Assembly: GCA_022842065.1 (NCBI GenBank)
Contig: JALHQH010000011.1
Span: 124,001-188,000, forward strand
Direction of reading: 5' to 3'
Origin: Caldilineaceae bacterium
GTDB taxonomy: Bacteria; Chloroflexota; Anaerolineae; Caldilineales; Caldilineaceae
Length of the DNA stretch: 64,000 nt
In this document: piece after piece, positions 1 through 8,601 of the stretch
How positions within the stretch are numbered: position 1 is the first letter of the stretch
How the letters are laid out: each line of letters opens with the position of its first letter
Notes under the pieces: model-generated
The model's database searches: none
What the model was told of the DNA's origin: nothing
What the model saw: the letters and a program-made list of their open reading frames with translations, nothing else
Program-made: the position numbers and the translations under genes

Positions 1-102
1 GCGGATTAACGCGGCGATGTTGTCGCGCTCGTTATAGGTGGGGAGCACGGTGCAGACTAAGGGCGCGTTGGGTGCAACAGCAGTGGGGGCAGGGAGGGGC
101 AT
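1..102 (-). CDS. Glycosyltransferase family 2, N-terminal fragment
   Basis: Only the first 34 codons are in the window; the gene continues past the left edge. The conceptual protein starts MPLPAPTAVAPNAP and runs into VCTVLPTYNERDNIAALIR. The LPTYNERDNI stretch is the nucleotide-sugar binding beta-strand and loop that opens GT-A family 2 enzymes, especially dolichol-phosphate mannosyltransferase-like (DPM1/GtrB) proteins. It lies 8 bp downstream of the methyltransferase on the same strand, so the two are probably co-transcribed with the GT39-like gene. A GtrB-type enzyme supplying a polyprenyl-phosphate sugar to the neighbouring GT39 enzyme would make sense, but that is inference. Family assignment is good; substrate is unknown. 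Confidence 0.75.
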   Translation of the reverse strand, partial: MPLPAPTAVAPNAPLVCTVLPTYNERDNIAALIR

Positions 103-110
103 ATTGTTGG

Positions 111-866
111 TCACGGTAATTTCCTTGCCAGTACATAAAGGCTGATGCCAAAGGGTAGATTGTGAGTACGCAGCCAGCGCGCTTCCCAAGTGAGGGCGAT
201 GGCCAGGGCGCGGTTGGCCAGGCTATCGGTATAAAGATCGGTGGTCAGTTTTAGCCAGCCCCAGCGTTGGAACAGACGTAAGGGAATGACGGCTGGTGCC
301 AAGAGCAGATTGGCGTAGGTAACGCGCAACAGGTTAAACCGGGCGGTATGCAGTGCTTTGATTGCTTCACGCCGACCATAGCGCTGCCCCGTATTAAAGG
401 CGCGGTCATGGGCCCCTTCCAGCCAGCGATGGGCGCTCAGTCGCAAGAGCAGCAGCCCACCGTTGCGTAATACCCGTCGGCTTTCCGCCAACGCCCCGTG
501 CAAATAAACGCCACTTTGGTCATAGACATCAAAGGCGGTGATCAGATCAACACTCTGATCGGCAAAGGGTAGCTGGGCCAGATCCGCTTGGGTCAGCGCG
601 ATGGCGGTTGACTGCTGTTGGGCATGGCCGAGCGCATGGGGGTTGATATCCGTGCCCAAGAATTGGGCCTGAGGTTGGCGCTGGGCCAGCTCATAGAGAA
701 AGCGACCACTGCCGCAACCGAGCTCTAGAATGGCCGTGGCTGAGGCCAGCGGTTCGGTCAACAGAGCATGGTTGATGGTGCGCATGCCCTGGCTCCAGCT
801 CTGGTCAGCGTCACTGGCATAGAGCAGCGGCAGCAAATTGCGTTCGCTATTCAAGTTGTACCTCAC
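111..866 (-). CDS. Class I SAM-dependent methyltransferase
   Basis: Predicted 251-residue cytoplasmic methyltransferase. Motif I is clear (AILELGCGSGRFLYEL), followed by the acidic ribose-binding strand (FLGTDINPHAL) and the motif II/III region DLAQLPFADQSVDLITAFDV, the layout of Methyltransf_11/25 enzymes. The open frame extends upstream to 986, but that part lies inside the preceding glycosyltransferase gene. I prefer the GTG at 866, which overlaps the end of that gene by 20 bp and has a GGGGTGGGG purine-rich stretch upstream. Tight packing with a GT39-like gene upstream and a GT2 gene downstream suggests a role in cell-surface glycan or lipid modification, but the substrate cannot be told from sequence. 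Confidence 0.8.
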   Translation of the reverse strand: MRYNLNSERNLLPLLYASDADQSWSQGMRTINHALLTEPLASATAILELGCGSGRFLYELAQRQPQAQFLGTDINPHALGHAQQQSTAIALTQADLAQLPFADQSVDLITAFDVYDQSGVYLHGALAESRRVLRNGGLLLLRLSAHRWLEGAHDRAFNTGQRYGRREAIKALHTARFNLLRVTYANLLLAPAVIPLRLFQRWGWLKLTTDLYTDSLANRALAIALTWEARWLRTHNLPFGISLYVLARKLP

Positions 867-2892
867 CGAGTACGATCCCCACCCCTGTGGCTGGAAGCCG
901 TGTGCCATCAGGCTGGTAGAGCCCAATCGCCAGAGTATAGGTACCAGGGGCCAGATCGGCCGGTAACGCCAGTTGATACTCATCAAGCACCCGCCAACCA
1001 GCTAGCCAGTTGGTCGTCGGCAATGAGCCAAGGCCCGGTTGGTCATCGCGCCCGGCGACCTGGGTGAAGCTGCCATCGTCATTGGCGCGCAACAGGTGGG
1101 TGAAGACGGTCCAATCGGCTGTTGGTGAGGCGCTAACCGTCCAGTGTAATTGTAGGTAGAGAATATTGCCCGGCGTCAGTTTGTCCGGTTTTACATCGTA
1201 GCCAAGTAGGCCGATCCCATCACCCAGTGTGGCCGATAGTGGCCGTTGCGGTGCCAGCGCAGGTAAGGTCTGCGCGGGCCGTTGGTAAAAGCGTGCATAG
1301 GGTTGGCCATTGGCATCGAAAATCTCCGCTGTCACCGTTGTTTGGGGGAGGACGCCCGGCAGCAGCAACCCGGTGCGGAAATCTTCATGCTCGATCACCG
1401 CGTAAAGTTCGGGCTGTGGATTCGGCCCTGCCGTGAAGGGAAAAATGTTGCGACCATCAAAAGTGACCGGGGCGGCGTGGCCACGGGTCTGCCAGGCAAA
1501 GGCCAAGGTAGCATGGTCGGCGGCGCGTGGGGTCAGGTAGACCGGGGTGTCAGCAGGCTGGGCCGCAATCCGTTGACCCACTGCCCATAGCCCGACATCA
1601 AAGGCGTGAAAGCGATCCGGCAACTGGGCCCAATGCACAAAATAGTTTTGCGCCTCCACCACTGTCCCGATCCCCAACAGGCCAACTGCACCCCAACGTG
1701 CCACCATATTGCCACGTGGTCGCCATTGCCAGAGCCAATCCAACCCAACTCCACAGAGCAGGGCCACTGGTGCAGCGGCACCGAGAATGCGGTGAAAATG
1801 GGGCGCATATTCACTGACAATCCCCGGCAGCAGCAGCCCGAGCAGGCCAACCAGAATGATGCTGTCGGCCGGCTGTGCTAACCGACGCAGTGCCAGCAAT
1901 AAGCCACCATAGAAGGGGAGCGCAAGCCAGAGACTCAACGCCGGTGACCCTGGCAAGTTGCGCCGCGGGTCCATGTCGCCGGGCTGGCCAAAGGGGCCAA
2001 ACATCTTTGCCGTTGCCCAGATGCTGTCACCCACGCTGTTATCCGCCGGGCTGGTGGTGGAGCCGACGATACTAAGTTGGGCTGGGCGCGTTAATACCAG
2101 GTCGATGTTCTGCACAAAGAACCAGGCCAGCGGGGCAAAGAGCAACGCCGCCGTCACTCCCGTGAGCCCCAACCCGATCCACTGCTGTGATCCCACTGGA
2201 TCGCCCCGGCGCCAGGCGGTCACCAGTAAAATGAGCGCAACCGCCACGGTCAGAAAGGGAATCACCCACGCCCCTTGATAGGCATACATGCCCGCCGCCA
2301 ACGCCACGCCACTGCCCACATAACTAAGCCAACCCCCCGTGCGCCAGCCGCGCAACAGCAGCCACGTGGCCATGATCCAGACCAGCGGTACATAGACCGG
2401 CTCAATGCCCATGCGGCTAAAATGAATATGCCAGCGCATAACCGCAAAGACCGCCGCCGTCCACAGCGGAAAGGCCCCCGAAAGCGCAACGAGTGTTGGA
2501 GTAGAGCTTTGCCTTGCGTTCTTTGTCGCTTTGTTACTTGGTAACAAAACCCTGCGCAACTCCGCGGCCAGTGCATAGATCGCCAGCACACTCAGCGCGC
2601 CCGTCACTGCGGCTGTCACCCGCATCGCGGTGGGGCCAACCTCACCGCCAAAGGTGCGCCAGAGGGCAAAGGTGATTGCATTCGCATAGGCATTAAGTGG
2701 GGGAACGCCAAAGTTGCCCTGTAAAAAAACGGGACGATAGGTGGGATCAGTGAGAATGTGCCAGGCCTCTAACCCTTCAAAGGCTTCATCAAAATGAAAG
2801 CCGGGGGGCAGTTGATCGATCCGCCACAGGCGTAGACCAAGCGCCAGAGTGAAGAGTATCGCAAGGATCAGACGAGTGCGCAGTGATGACAT
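847..2892 (-). CDS. GT39/PMT-like polytopic membrane glycosyltransferase
   Basis: A 681-residue protein. The N-terminal two thirds is a series of hydrophobic helices typical of GT-C fold enzymes (PMT_2/ArnT-like). The first TM is followed by an external loop with the acidic catalytic-type motif HFDEAFEGLEAW at about residues 38-49. The C-terminal part (about 440-681) is a soluble, beta-rich extracytoplasmic domain. Enzymes of this class transfer sugar from a polyprenyl-phosphate donor to protein or lipid acceptors on the outer face of the membrane. The ATG at 2892 is the first of the frame. It appears to be the first gene of a minus-strand operon with the methyltransferase and GT2 gene. Acceptor and sugar are unknown. 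Confidence 0.82.
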   Translation of the reverse strand: MSSLRTRLILAILFTLALGLRLWRIDQLPPGFHFDEAFEGLEAWHILTDPTYRPVFLQGNFGVPPLNAYANAITFALWRTFGGEVGPTAMRVTAAVTGALSVLAIYALAAELRRVLLPSNKATKNARQSSTPTLVALSGAFPLWTAAVFAVMRWHIHFSRMGIEPVYVPLVWIMATWLLLRGWRTGGWLSYVGSGVALAAGMYAYQGAWVIPFLTVAVALILLVTAWRRGDPVGSQQWIGLGLTGVTAALLFAPLAWFFVQNIDLVLTRPAQLSIVGSTTSPADNSVGDSIWATAKMFGPFGQPGDMDPRRNLPGSPALSLWLALPFYGGLLLALRRLAQPADSIILVGLLGLLLPGIVSEYAPHFHRILGAAAPVALLCGVGLDWLWQWRPRGNMVARWGAVGLLGIGTVVEAQNYFVHWAQLPDRFHAFDVGLWAVGQRIAAQPADTPVYLTPRAADHATLAFAWQTRGHAAPVTFDGRNIFPFTAGPNPQPELYAVIEHEDFRTGLLLPGVLPQTTVTAEIFDANGQPYARFYQRPAQTLPALAPQRPLSATLGDGIGLLGYDVKPDKLTPGNILYLQLHWTVSASPTADWTVFTHLLRANDDGSFTQVAGRDDQPGLGSLPTTNWLAGWRVLDEYQLALPADLAPGTYTLAIGLYQPDGTRLPATGVGIVLGEVQLE

Positions 2893-2952
2893 GGTCGGGC
2901 ATTATATCATAACCCGGTGGGAAGGGGGCGAACAGCAAGTGACACAAGCAAT

Positions 2953-2982
2953 AAAAAGCGGAAGATCGTCCCGATCTCCCGC
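2953..2982 (-). terminator. Rho-independent terminator after the CBM48 gene
   Basis: Read on the minus strand, GCGGGAGATCG pairs with CGATCTTCCGC across a 3-nt loop (2958-2982, one mismatch) and is followed by TTTTT (2953-2957). It lies about 60 bp beyond the stop of the CBM48 gene and before the start of the GT39-like gene, so it separates the two transcription units. Confidence 0.75.
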
Positions 2983-3039
2983 TTAGGCCCCAGTAAATTT
3001 TGTAGTAAATTTTTGTAGCAAATTGCTGTACGGGCAGAA

Positions 3040-3495
3040 TCAAGCTGCAACGAGTTTCAGTTTGGGCGCAGTCGCCTGGTTTTGTTTGTGCAGGCGATAG
3101 GCGGAAAGGGTGCCCGCTTTGTTACGCATGGCGGCGGGCTGGCCGGCGGGAAGCAGATCACTCACTTTGGGATTCAGACCTTCGATCACGGGAACGGGCA
3201 ATGTCGCCTGGACCACACTGTTTTCTGCCCCATAACCACTCTGGGCAAAACCATCGGCGTGATAGTCGGTTTTCCACTGCCCATCAATCAGGTAGCGAAA
3301 TTGACAACTGCTGCCTTTGGGCAAATCGACCATGGCCCGCCAAACCCCATCGCGATCCTGCTGCATCGGCGTGGCTGCCTCCTGCCATTGATTAAAATCA
3401 CCAACCAGGAAGATCCGATCTGCCCATAAACACGAAGGTAACTCAAAGACGATACGCACATGCCCGGTAAGCGGTGAAGGAATTTTGTAAATCAT
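3040..3495 (-). CDS. Stand-alone CBM48/isoamylase N-terminal domain protein
   Basis: 151 residues. The first ~95 residues form a glycogen-binding CBM48/AMPK1_CBM domain: RIVFELPSCLWADRIFLVGDFN, then the WQEAATPM strand, GVWRAMVDLPKGS and QFRYLIDGQWKTDYHAD. These are the strands and aromatic residues of the family. The tail (about 110-151) is low-complexity and basic. There is no glycosidase domain. The ATG at 3495 has a good ribosome site (AAGGAGC). Such single-domain proteins may tether partners to glycogen or another alpha-glucan, but function is not established. It appears monocistronic with its own terminator. Confidence 0.82.
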   Translation of the reverse strand: MIYKIPSPLTGHVRIVFELPSCLWADRIFLVGDFNQWQEAATPMQQDRDGVWRAMVDLPKGSSCQFRYLIDGQWKTDYHADGFAQSGYGAENSVVQATLPVPVIEGLNPKVSDLLPAGQPAAMRNKAGTLSAYRLHKQNQATAPKLKLVAA

Positions 3496-3834
3496 GCTCT
3501 TGCTCCTTTGATGGGTGCTCTATCAAATGCGTACACACAACGAATAAAATAGCTTAAGATTGCCAATAAAGATGGGTACAAAACGCATTTGACCATGTCC
3601 GTTTCGCAACGTCTTTGCATAAAACCTTACAGCAGCTATTATGCTATACTTTTAGCGCAATTTCAAGACCGAATTGCTAAGAATCTGTTAAGAGTTTTTG
3701 TAAATATTGAACAATCATCCGACAAAGTTTACAAATCGCATAATGTCTTGTAATTTGTATGGCAATATACAATTCGATTGCATATAAAAACGATAATTCT
3801 AAATAATCGCGTAGCTAGCCTAGAGGAAAAATTA
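3496..3834 (+). promoter_or_regulatory. AT-rich divergent intergenic region with a candidate promoter
   Basis: 339 bp without a gene, visibly richer in A/T than its flanks, between the divergent CBM48 and deacylase genes. A sigma70-like candidate for the deacylase is TTGCAT (3615-3620), 16 bp, TATTAT (3637-3642), with a second -10-like TATACT at 3645. No coding frame with codon bias and no strong hairpin was seen. Confidence 0.35.
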
Positions 3835-4308
3835 ATGAGCGAAGTGCCACCAGTTGCCGTTGCCCTTACCCAACAGGGGATTCCCCATCGCCTCTTTTAT
3901 CATCAAGGATCGGTGGCCTCCTTAGCCCAAGCCGCGCAGGAACGCAATCAAGTGCCAGAACAGGTTGTGCGCAGTATTCTGTTCCGGCTTGGTGTGGACC
4001 AATATGCCATGGTGCTCATGGCCGGACCGGGGCAGATCGCGTGGAAAGCGCTCCGCCAGCACTTTGGCCAATCCCGGCTCACGATGGCGACTGCTGAAGA
4101 AGTGCTGGCTGTGACTGGTTATCCCATCGGTGCCGTTGCCCCGTTTGGGATGCCCAGGCAGATCCCCATTCTGCTTGACGAAAGTGTGACCGCCCAGACC
4201 GAGATCTCGCTGGGGTCCGGCATGCGTGGCGTAGCGGTGATCCTCACTACTGCCAATCTGCTGACGGCGCTGGGCGAGGTGACCGTGGGCAAGTTTGGGG
4301 AGGTATGA
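3835..4308 (+). CDS. YbaK/EbsC-family aminoacyl-tRNA deacylase
   Basis: 157 residues from the ATG at 3835, which follows a TAGAGGA ribosome site; the frame is open upstream to 3778 but without family similarity. The protein matches the YbaK/ProX-associated fold along its length: [19 protein letters not shown], then [32 protein letters not shown] and the [17 protein letters not shown] end. Members hydrolyse mischarged aminoacyl-tRNAs in trans (Ala/Cys on tRNA-Pro, Ser, and others). The exact substrate subclass is not resolvable here. Monocistronic with a possible promoter at about 3615. Confidence 0.85.
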   Translation: MSEVPPVAVALTQQGIPHRLFYHQGSVASLAQAAQERNQVPEQVVRSILFRLGVDQYAMVLMAGPGQIAWKALRQHFGQSRLTMATAEEVLAVTGYPIGAVAPFGMPRQIPILLDESVTAQTEISLGSGMRGVAVILTTANLLTALGEVTVGKFGEV

Positions 4309-4490
4309 CAATGTATGACGACAGATCACAGACCACTGCTTTGGTCGAGAATGGATTGCTGGGCGTGGCTATCCACTTCTTCGGAAAAATATAGGCATAA
4401 CCACGCACTTTGGTGCAATCGTATGATATACTTGGCATTATTAGTTGCGTATTATCTGGTTCGCCTTAGTGGGCAACCGCAGTTGAAGCG

Positions 4491-6269
4491 ATGGAGAGAA
4501 GTGTCGTGACGCAGACCTTTGCCCTACCCCCTGCCGTGATGCAATATCCCTTACGCGAAAAGATCGGCGACCCCAGCCTCTTTGTGGGGCGGGAACAGGA
4601 ATTGAACAACTTCCACAAATGGTTGGCCGGCATGCCGCGCCTTCTCTCACAATCGCGTGCCCTGTTGGGGCGGCGCAAGAGCGGGAAAACGGCCTTTGTG
4701 CAGCGGCTCTACAACCAGCTTTGGTCGGCCAATGGCCCGGTGATTCCCTTCTATTTCAGCATCCCAGAGACGGCGGTCTGGTATCCGGTCTTTGCCTTGC
4801 TCTATTACCGCAGCTTTGCCACCCAGTATATCGCCTTTCGCGAACGGGATGCGGCCATGTTGCGTACTCTCCTCAGTCTGGAGCAAATTAAAGCGTATGG
4901 GGTCGCGCATGCACTTGCTCTGTTCATCCAGGATGTGGATAACATTGCGCAAGCCTTGCAAGATGGGCTCCACGGCTTGATGTGGGACACCGCCTATCGC
5001 GCCCCCCATCGCACGGCGGATCTCTATGACCAACGCATTCTGGTGATCATAGACGAGTTTCAATATCTCGCCACCAACATCTATGCGCGTGAAGACCTGT
5101 CGGGGGCACCGGTGGAGTCGATGCCGGGCAGCTATCATGAAGTTTCCGAGTCCAAAGTCGCGCCCATGTTAGCCACTGGTTCCTATGTGGGCTGGATGGT
5201 CGAGATCATGGGCAAATATCTGGAAGCAGGGCGGTTGCAGCATGTTGACTTCTCCCCCTATCTAACCGAGGATGAAGGCTTGCAGGCCGTCTACACCTAC
5301 GCCGAAGCCTTACAGGAGCCGATCACCAACGAAACCGCGGTGCAACTCAACACGCTCTGCAAGGCCGATCCCTTTTTTATTGCTTGCGTCATGCGCAGCA
5401 ACTACCCCCAGCGCGATCTTACCACCACGCAAGGGGTGGTGGAGGTGGTCAACCACGAGGTGGCCGACCGCGACTCCTATTTGTCGCGCACTTGGGAAGA
5501 GTATATCGGCCGCACCGTCACCCGGATCAACGAGAAGTACGGCAAGCATCTCCTGCTCCATCTAAGCAAATACAACGACCGCTACTGGACGCCACGCGAA
5601 TTGAAAGAGACGTTGCAGTTGAGCGAGGACGAAGCGACCATTCACGGCAAGTTGATTGCGATGGTCCGCGGGGATTTGCTTGAATGGGGTAGCGCCAACA
5701 TTGATTTTCGTGGTTTACAGGATGGCACGCTGAATTTGATCCTGCGCCATCGCTTTGAGAAAGAGATTCTGCAACACGAGCCGAACTTTATCCATGATTT
5801 CAATGTTGCTGTGGCCGCGCTGACCAAAGAAAATCGCGTGTTGCGCGGCAAACTCAACCACATCAAGGGGCAGGTGACCGAATTTCAGTTGGCCGTGGCC
5901 CTGCGCAGTCGCAAACGCTTTCACCTGGCTGACTTCTTTGCGGGTGCCATCAATGAAACCCCGCTCACGCTACGCGCTGTGCAGACGCGCGTTGTCATCC
6001 AGCGGGCTGATGGCAATGTCAATGAGTTGGATATTGTGGCCTACACCACCGATGATCGGGTACTGCTGGTCGAGGTCAAGAATCAGCAGGAGAAGGCCAC
6101 GCCCGACATGGTGACAGATTTTTGGGCCAAAGTGACGCTCTTTCAAGCCCAGCAGCCTGATAAAACCATTTTGCCGGCGTTTCTATCACTAGCCGGCTTT
6201 ACTGAACCCGCGCTGGACCTGTGCCGACAGCATGGGATAGCCTGGACGACTGAGTTACAATACTTTTGA
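4491..6269 (+). CDS. AAA-type ATPase fused to a C-terminal PD-(D/E)XK nuclease domain
   Basis: 592 residues. The N-terminal ATPase starts with FVGREQELNNF (an archaeal-ATPase/NACHT-like entry motif), then Walker A GRRKSGKT (60-67) and Walker B ILVIIDEFQYLA (DE at 188-189). The middle (about 340-420) looks like a winged-helix segment (RYWTPRELKETLQLSEDEATIHGKL has the HTH spacing). The C-terminus carries the nuclease core NELDIVAY (D514) and LLVEVKN (E528, K530), followed by a helical tail. This order resembles archaeal-type ATPase/DUF234 proteins, which are suspected to act in DNA defence or mobile-element biology. Start is uncertain: GTG at 4506 has a better ribosome site (GGAGAG, 7-nt spacer) than the ATG at 4491. 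Cytoplasmic; biological role unknown. Confidence 0.8.
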   Translation: MERSVVTQTFALPPAVMQYPLREKIGDPSLFVGREQELNNFHKWLAGMPRLLSQSRALLGRRKSGKTAFVQRLYNQLWSANGPVIPFYFSIPETAVWYPVFALLYYRSFATQYIAFRERDAAMLRTLLSLEQIKAYGVAHALALFIQDVDNIAQALQDGLHGLMWDTAYRAPHRTADLYDQRILVIIDEFQYLATNIYAREDLSGAPVESMPGSYHEVSESKVAPMLATGSYVGWMVEIMGKYLEAGRLQHVDFSPYLTEDEGLQAVYTYAEALQEPITNETAVQLNTLCKADPFFIACVMRSNYPQRDLTTTQGVVEVVNHEVADRDSYLSRTWEEYIGRTVTRINEKYGKHLLLHLSKYNDRYWTPRELKETLQLSEDEATIHGKLIAMVRGDLLEWGSANIDFRGLQDGTLNLILRHRFEKEILQHEPNFIHDFNVAVAALTKENRVLRGKLNHIKGQVTEFQLAVALRSRKRFHLADFFAGAINETPLTLRAVQTRVVIQRADGNVNELDIVAYTTDDRVLLVEVKNQQEKATPDMVTDFWAKVTLFQAQQPDKTILPAFLSLAGFTEPALDLCRQHGIAWTTELQYF

Positions 6270-6278
6270 GCCAGGGGG

Positions 6279-6521
6279 TTGGTGCCGCAGGGTGGAAGGG
6301 GTATTCAACACCGATCTGCGCTTTTCTATGTGCAATATACGATTATGCATAACTGGAGCAGGAGCGTGCTGGTCCATCAGTTGGAAAGTGGTCTCTATCA
6401 CCGTAGCAGGCAGGCAATCAATAATTTTGCCCAATTAACGCAGTCATTGCCGGTTGAACTTCAAGCTAGCCTCCCCTCGATCGAGGAGATTGAGCGGGAA
6501 CTTGGAAACTTGGATGAGTGA
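6279..6521 (+). pseudogene. Decayed DUF1016/YhcG-type PD-(D/E)XK nuclease remnant
   Basis: An 80-codon frame of which about residues 13-80 match two separated parts of DUF1016 (YhcG) nucleases. ALFYVQYTIMHNWSRSVL and VHQLESGLYHRS are the family's conserved helix, which normally lies in the first third of a ~350-residue protein. SLPSIEEIERELG is normally its extreme C-terminus. The catalytic nuclease domain between them is missing. This is the pattern of an internal deletion that kept the frame, so I call it a remnant rather than a gene. It sits 9 bp after an ATPase-nuclease gene. A short functional derivative cannot be excluded. Confidence 0.6.
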
Positions 6522-6538
6522 AGAGGGCAGGTTACAGG

Positions 6539-7195
6539 TCAACAGCGCGCTTCCGGTGAAATCAGGAGCTTAATCTGTTTCCGTTGCAGGTTGATGTAGC
6601 CTTGGCGGCGCAACTCGTTGAGCAGTTGGGTGGCGGTCTCGCGGTAAGTCCCCAACTCTGCGGCCAAATCTTGGTGGGTATAGCCGGTGATACGGTTGCC
6701 GCCTTGTTCTTTGGCTAATTGGATCAATAACTCAACCAGGCGCGCTTGTAAGGACTTAAAGGCGACCTGTTCCAATTTTTCCTCCAGCGTATAGAGCCGA
6801 CTGGAAACAGTATGCAGCACCTGTAAAGAAATTTGCGGATACTTGTTTATCAGCGGGGTCAAATCACAAGCCGGCATGGCCATCACCAGCGCTTGCTCGG
6901 TCGCGGCGGCAAAGTGGGTGGGCCGGTCGCCAGCAAAGAGCGCCGCTTCACCAAAAATTGCCCCATCACGCAAACGGGTAAGGGTGATTTTCTTGCCCAC
7001 GGCGTTGATGCGATAGAGCGTCACCTGTCCTTCGATTAAAATGTAGAGCAGTTGGTTAACATGACGGGGGCCATAGAAGCGGTGCCCGCGCGCGACCCGC
7101 AAAACTGTGCTGCTCATTGCCAACGGCAGCAATTCACGCAGGGGGATCTGCTGAAAGAGTGGTAAGCGTGCCAGATCGTGCCATTGCTGGCTCAT
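6539..7195 (-). CDS. Crp/Fnr-family transcriptional regulator
   Basis: 218 residues. Residues ~10-120 form a cyclic-nucleotide-binding beta-barrel (LFQQIPLRELLPLA at the start, LYILIEGQVTLY, GAIFGEAALFAGDRPT), followed by the long dimer helix (LEEKLEQVAFKSLQARLVELL). The C-terminal winged HTH is HQDLAAELGTYRETATQLLNELRRQGYI. No Fnr-type N-terminal cysteine cluster is seen, so it is not an obvious Fe-S oxygen sensor; the effector is unknown. Its ATG overlaps the stop of the upstream haloperoxidase-like gene (ATGA), which indicates translational coupling and suggests it regulates that operon. Confidence 0.9.
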   Translation of the reverse strand: MSQQWHDLARLPLFQQIPLRELLPLAMSSTVLRVARGHRFYGPRHVNQLLYILIEGQVTLYRINAVGKKITLTRLRDGAIFGEAALFAGDRPTHFAAATEQALVMAMPACDLTPLINKYPQISLQVLHTVSSRLYTLEEKLEQVAFKSLQARLVELLIQLAKEQGGNRITGYTHQDLAAELGTYRETATQLLNELRRQGYINLQRKQIKLLISPEARC

Positions 7196-8601
7196 GGTTC
7201 GTCTCGCGTACTGGCTGTTGCGCTGAGTTGTTCGATCACCTGCCGCCCGACACAGGCCCCTTGGTCCAAGCCAGCCTCCACCGCCGTGCGGAATGTTGTG
7301 CCCGCATAGAGCGCAGCCATCCCCTGTTCATAGGCCGCGGCGGCGAAGGTGGTAAAACGGCGGCCACGGCTGCGGCTCTCCGTGCGACGGGTCTGATCGA
7401 CAAAGGGCATCAACCCAAGTTTGGCGGTGAGCACCGCGGCTGCGGCCGCGCCGATGGCCGCGTCGGTCGCCGGGTAGGCGGGTGAATTGGGGGGCGGCTG
7501 ATCAGGGTGCCAGCTTTTGTCAATCCACTCATGAATATAGCTTTCTGGACGGAGTAAAAAGTGTTGATATTGGGTGCGCCAGGTCACGATGGTCGTTTCG
7601 TGTAATGCCATGCCCAAGGGCGCATAGAGCGCTGCGACATCGGCTAATGAAAGCTCGCGCGCGGTTGCCGCCTGGTCGGCAATTAAGAGCCAACGGGTCA
7701 CCGCATTGCCAACAGTAATGCCATTGGAGCTTTCCCTTTCGCCTGTTTTCTCATAGCCCCAGAAATCCACAATCTGCCGTGCTGCTGGTGTCATCTCGTT
7801 AACAAAATGGTAGACCTCCATTGCCTGGTGGTGGAAGGTGGAGCCGGCAGCGGTGGAGAAGGTCAAGCGTAATGGCGCAGCGCAGTTGACCACTGTTTCG
7901 GGGAGTAGTCCGGGCAATGTGCCCCAAAATGGTTGGAGCGGTGTTTGCGTCGACGCGGTTGGCTGCCAATAACGGTTGTCGCCGGTGGGCAGGACGAACG
8001 CACGATTGTGCAGCAGGCTCACTCCATCTGCTGCCGCCCACGTTGCTATCGCGTCCCCAATTGCATTGCCCAATGTTAACGAGCGGGTCATGAGCTCGGC
8101 CGGGCGACTTTGGGCGCGCAGCCGGCTTTGTGTCGTACGTAGGCTGTTGATGCTGCGTAAAGCCGCGGCTTGGGTCGCCTCCGTTGGCAACGCAGTGCGT
8201 AACAACGCCTCTGCCACCTCGGCCAATGCCCCGATCGCCACCGCCGGCGGATCATACGCTAAACCGACTTTGCGCTGGGGTAGGGCAGGCAGACCGGGCA
8301 GACGCGTCGCAAGGGAACTTGCCCCAACCATCTCCGGTAGGGATACTTCATAAAGTGCCACCATCAGATAGGCCGTAATCCGCGCGGTGTTGGGCAGATC
8401 CAACCCTTGGCGATCAACTTGCTCCTGGAGTAATTGTACCCACTGGCGCGGAATATCTAGTTCATTGAGTGAAAGGGGCAAACCACGTTCGGTGGGCGGC
8501 AGCGTGAGCGGCTTAGCCTGGAGCGGTATTGCGGTGCCACTTACCAACGTGAGTAGTACCAGCCAACCCAAAATCAGTTGCTGAAAGCGCTTTTGTTTCA
8601 T
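7192..8601 (-). CDS. Vanadium haloperoxidase-like protein lacking the vanadate site (pseudoenzyme)
   Basis: 469 residues from the ATG at 8601, which overlaps the stop of the upstream gene by 4 bp. It begins with a basic N-region and a hydrophobic signal peptide (LILGWLVLLTLVSG) and is homologous over its length to the upstream haloperoxidase (shared HNRAF/TLPYR-type middle, LYAPLGMALHETTI, LLRPESYI). The active-site positions are replaced: K is Q344, the PSGH motif reads PATD (377-380), and SR..H becomes AA..T436. Only the RP arginine (R351) remains. Other conserved structural segments (AAAAAVLTAKLG, EAGLDQGACVG) are intact and the frame is open, so it looks like a maintained non-catalytic paralogue. 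Exported; role inferred as partner or regulator of the active enzyme. Confidence 0.82.
   Translation of the reverse strand: MKQKRFQQLILGWLVLLTLVSGTAIPLQAKPLTLPPTERGLPLSLNELDIPRQWVQLLQEQVDRQGLDLPNTARITAYLMVALYEVSLPEMVGASSLATRLPGLPALPQRKVGLAYDPPAVAIGALAEVAEALLRTALPTEATQAAALRSINSLRTTQSRLRAQSRPAELMTRSLTLGNAIGDAIATWAAADGVSLLHNRAFVLPTGDNRYWQPTASTQTPLQPFWGTLPGLLPETVVNCAAPLRLTFSTAAGSTFHHQAMEVYHFVNEMTPAARQIVDFWGYEKTGERESSNGITVGNAVTRWLLIADQAATARELSLADVAALYAPLGMALHETTIVTWRTQYQHFLLRPESYIHEWIDKSWHPDQPPPNSPAYPATDAAIGAAAAAVLTAKLGLMPFVDQTRRTESRSRGRRFTTFAAAAYEQGMAALYAGTTFRTAVEAGLDQGACVGRQVIEQLSATASTRDEP

Noticed and set aside
768..2278. Plus-strand frames opposite the GT39-like gene
   Set aside because: Overlap an intact membrane protein gene on the minus strand and show no codon pattern or domain.
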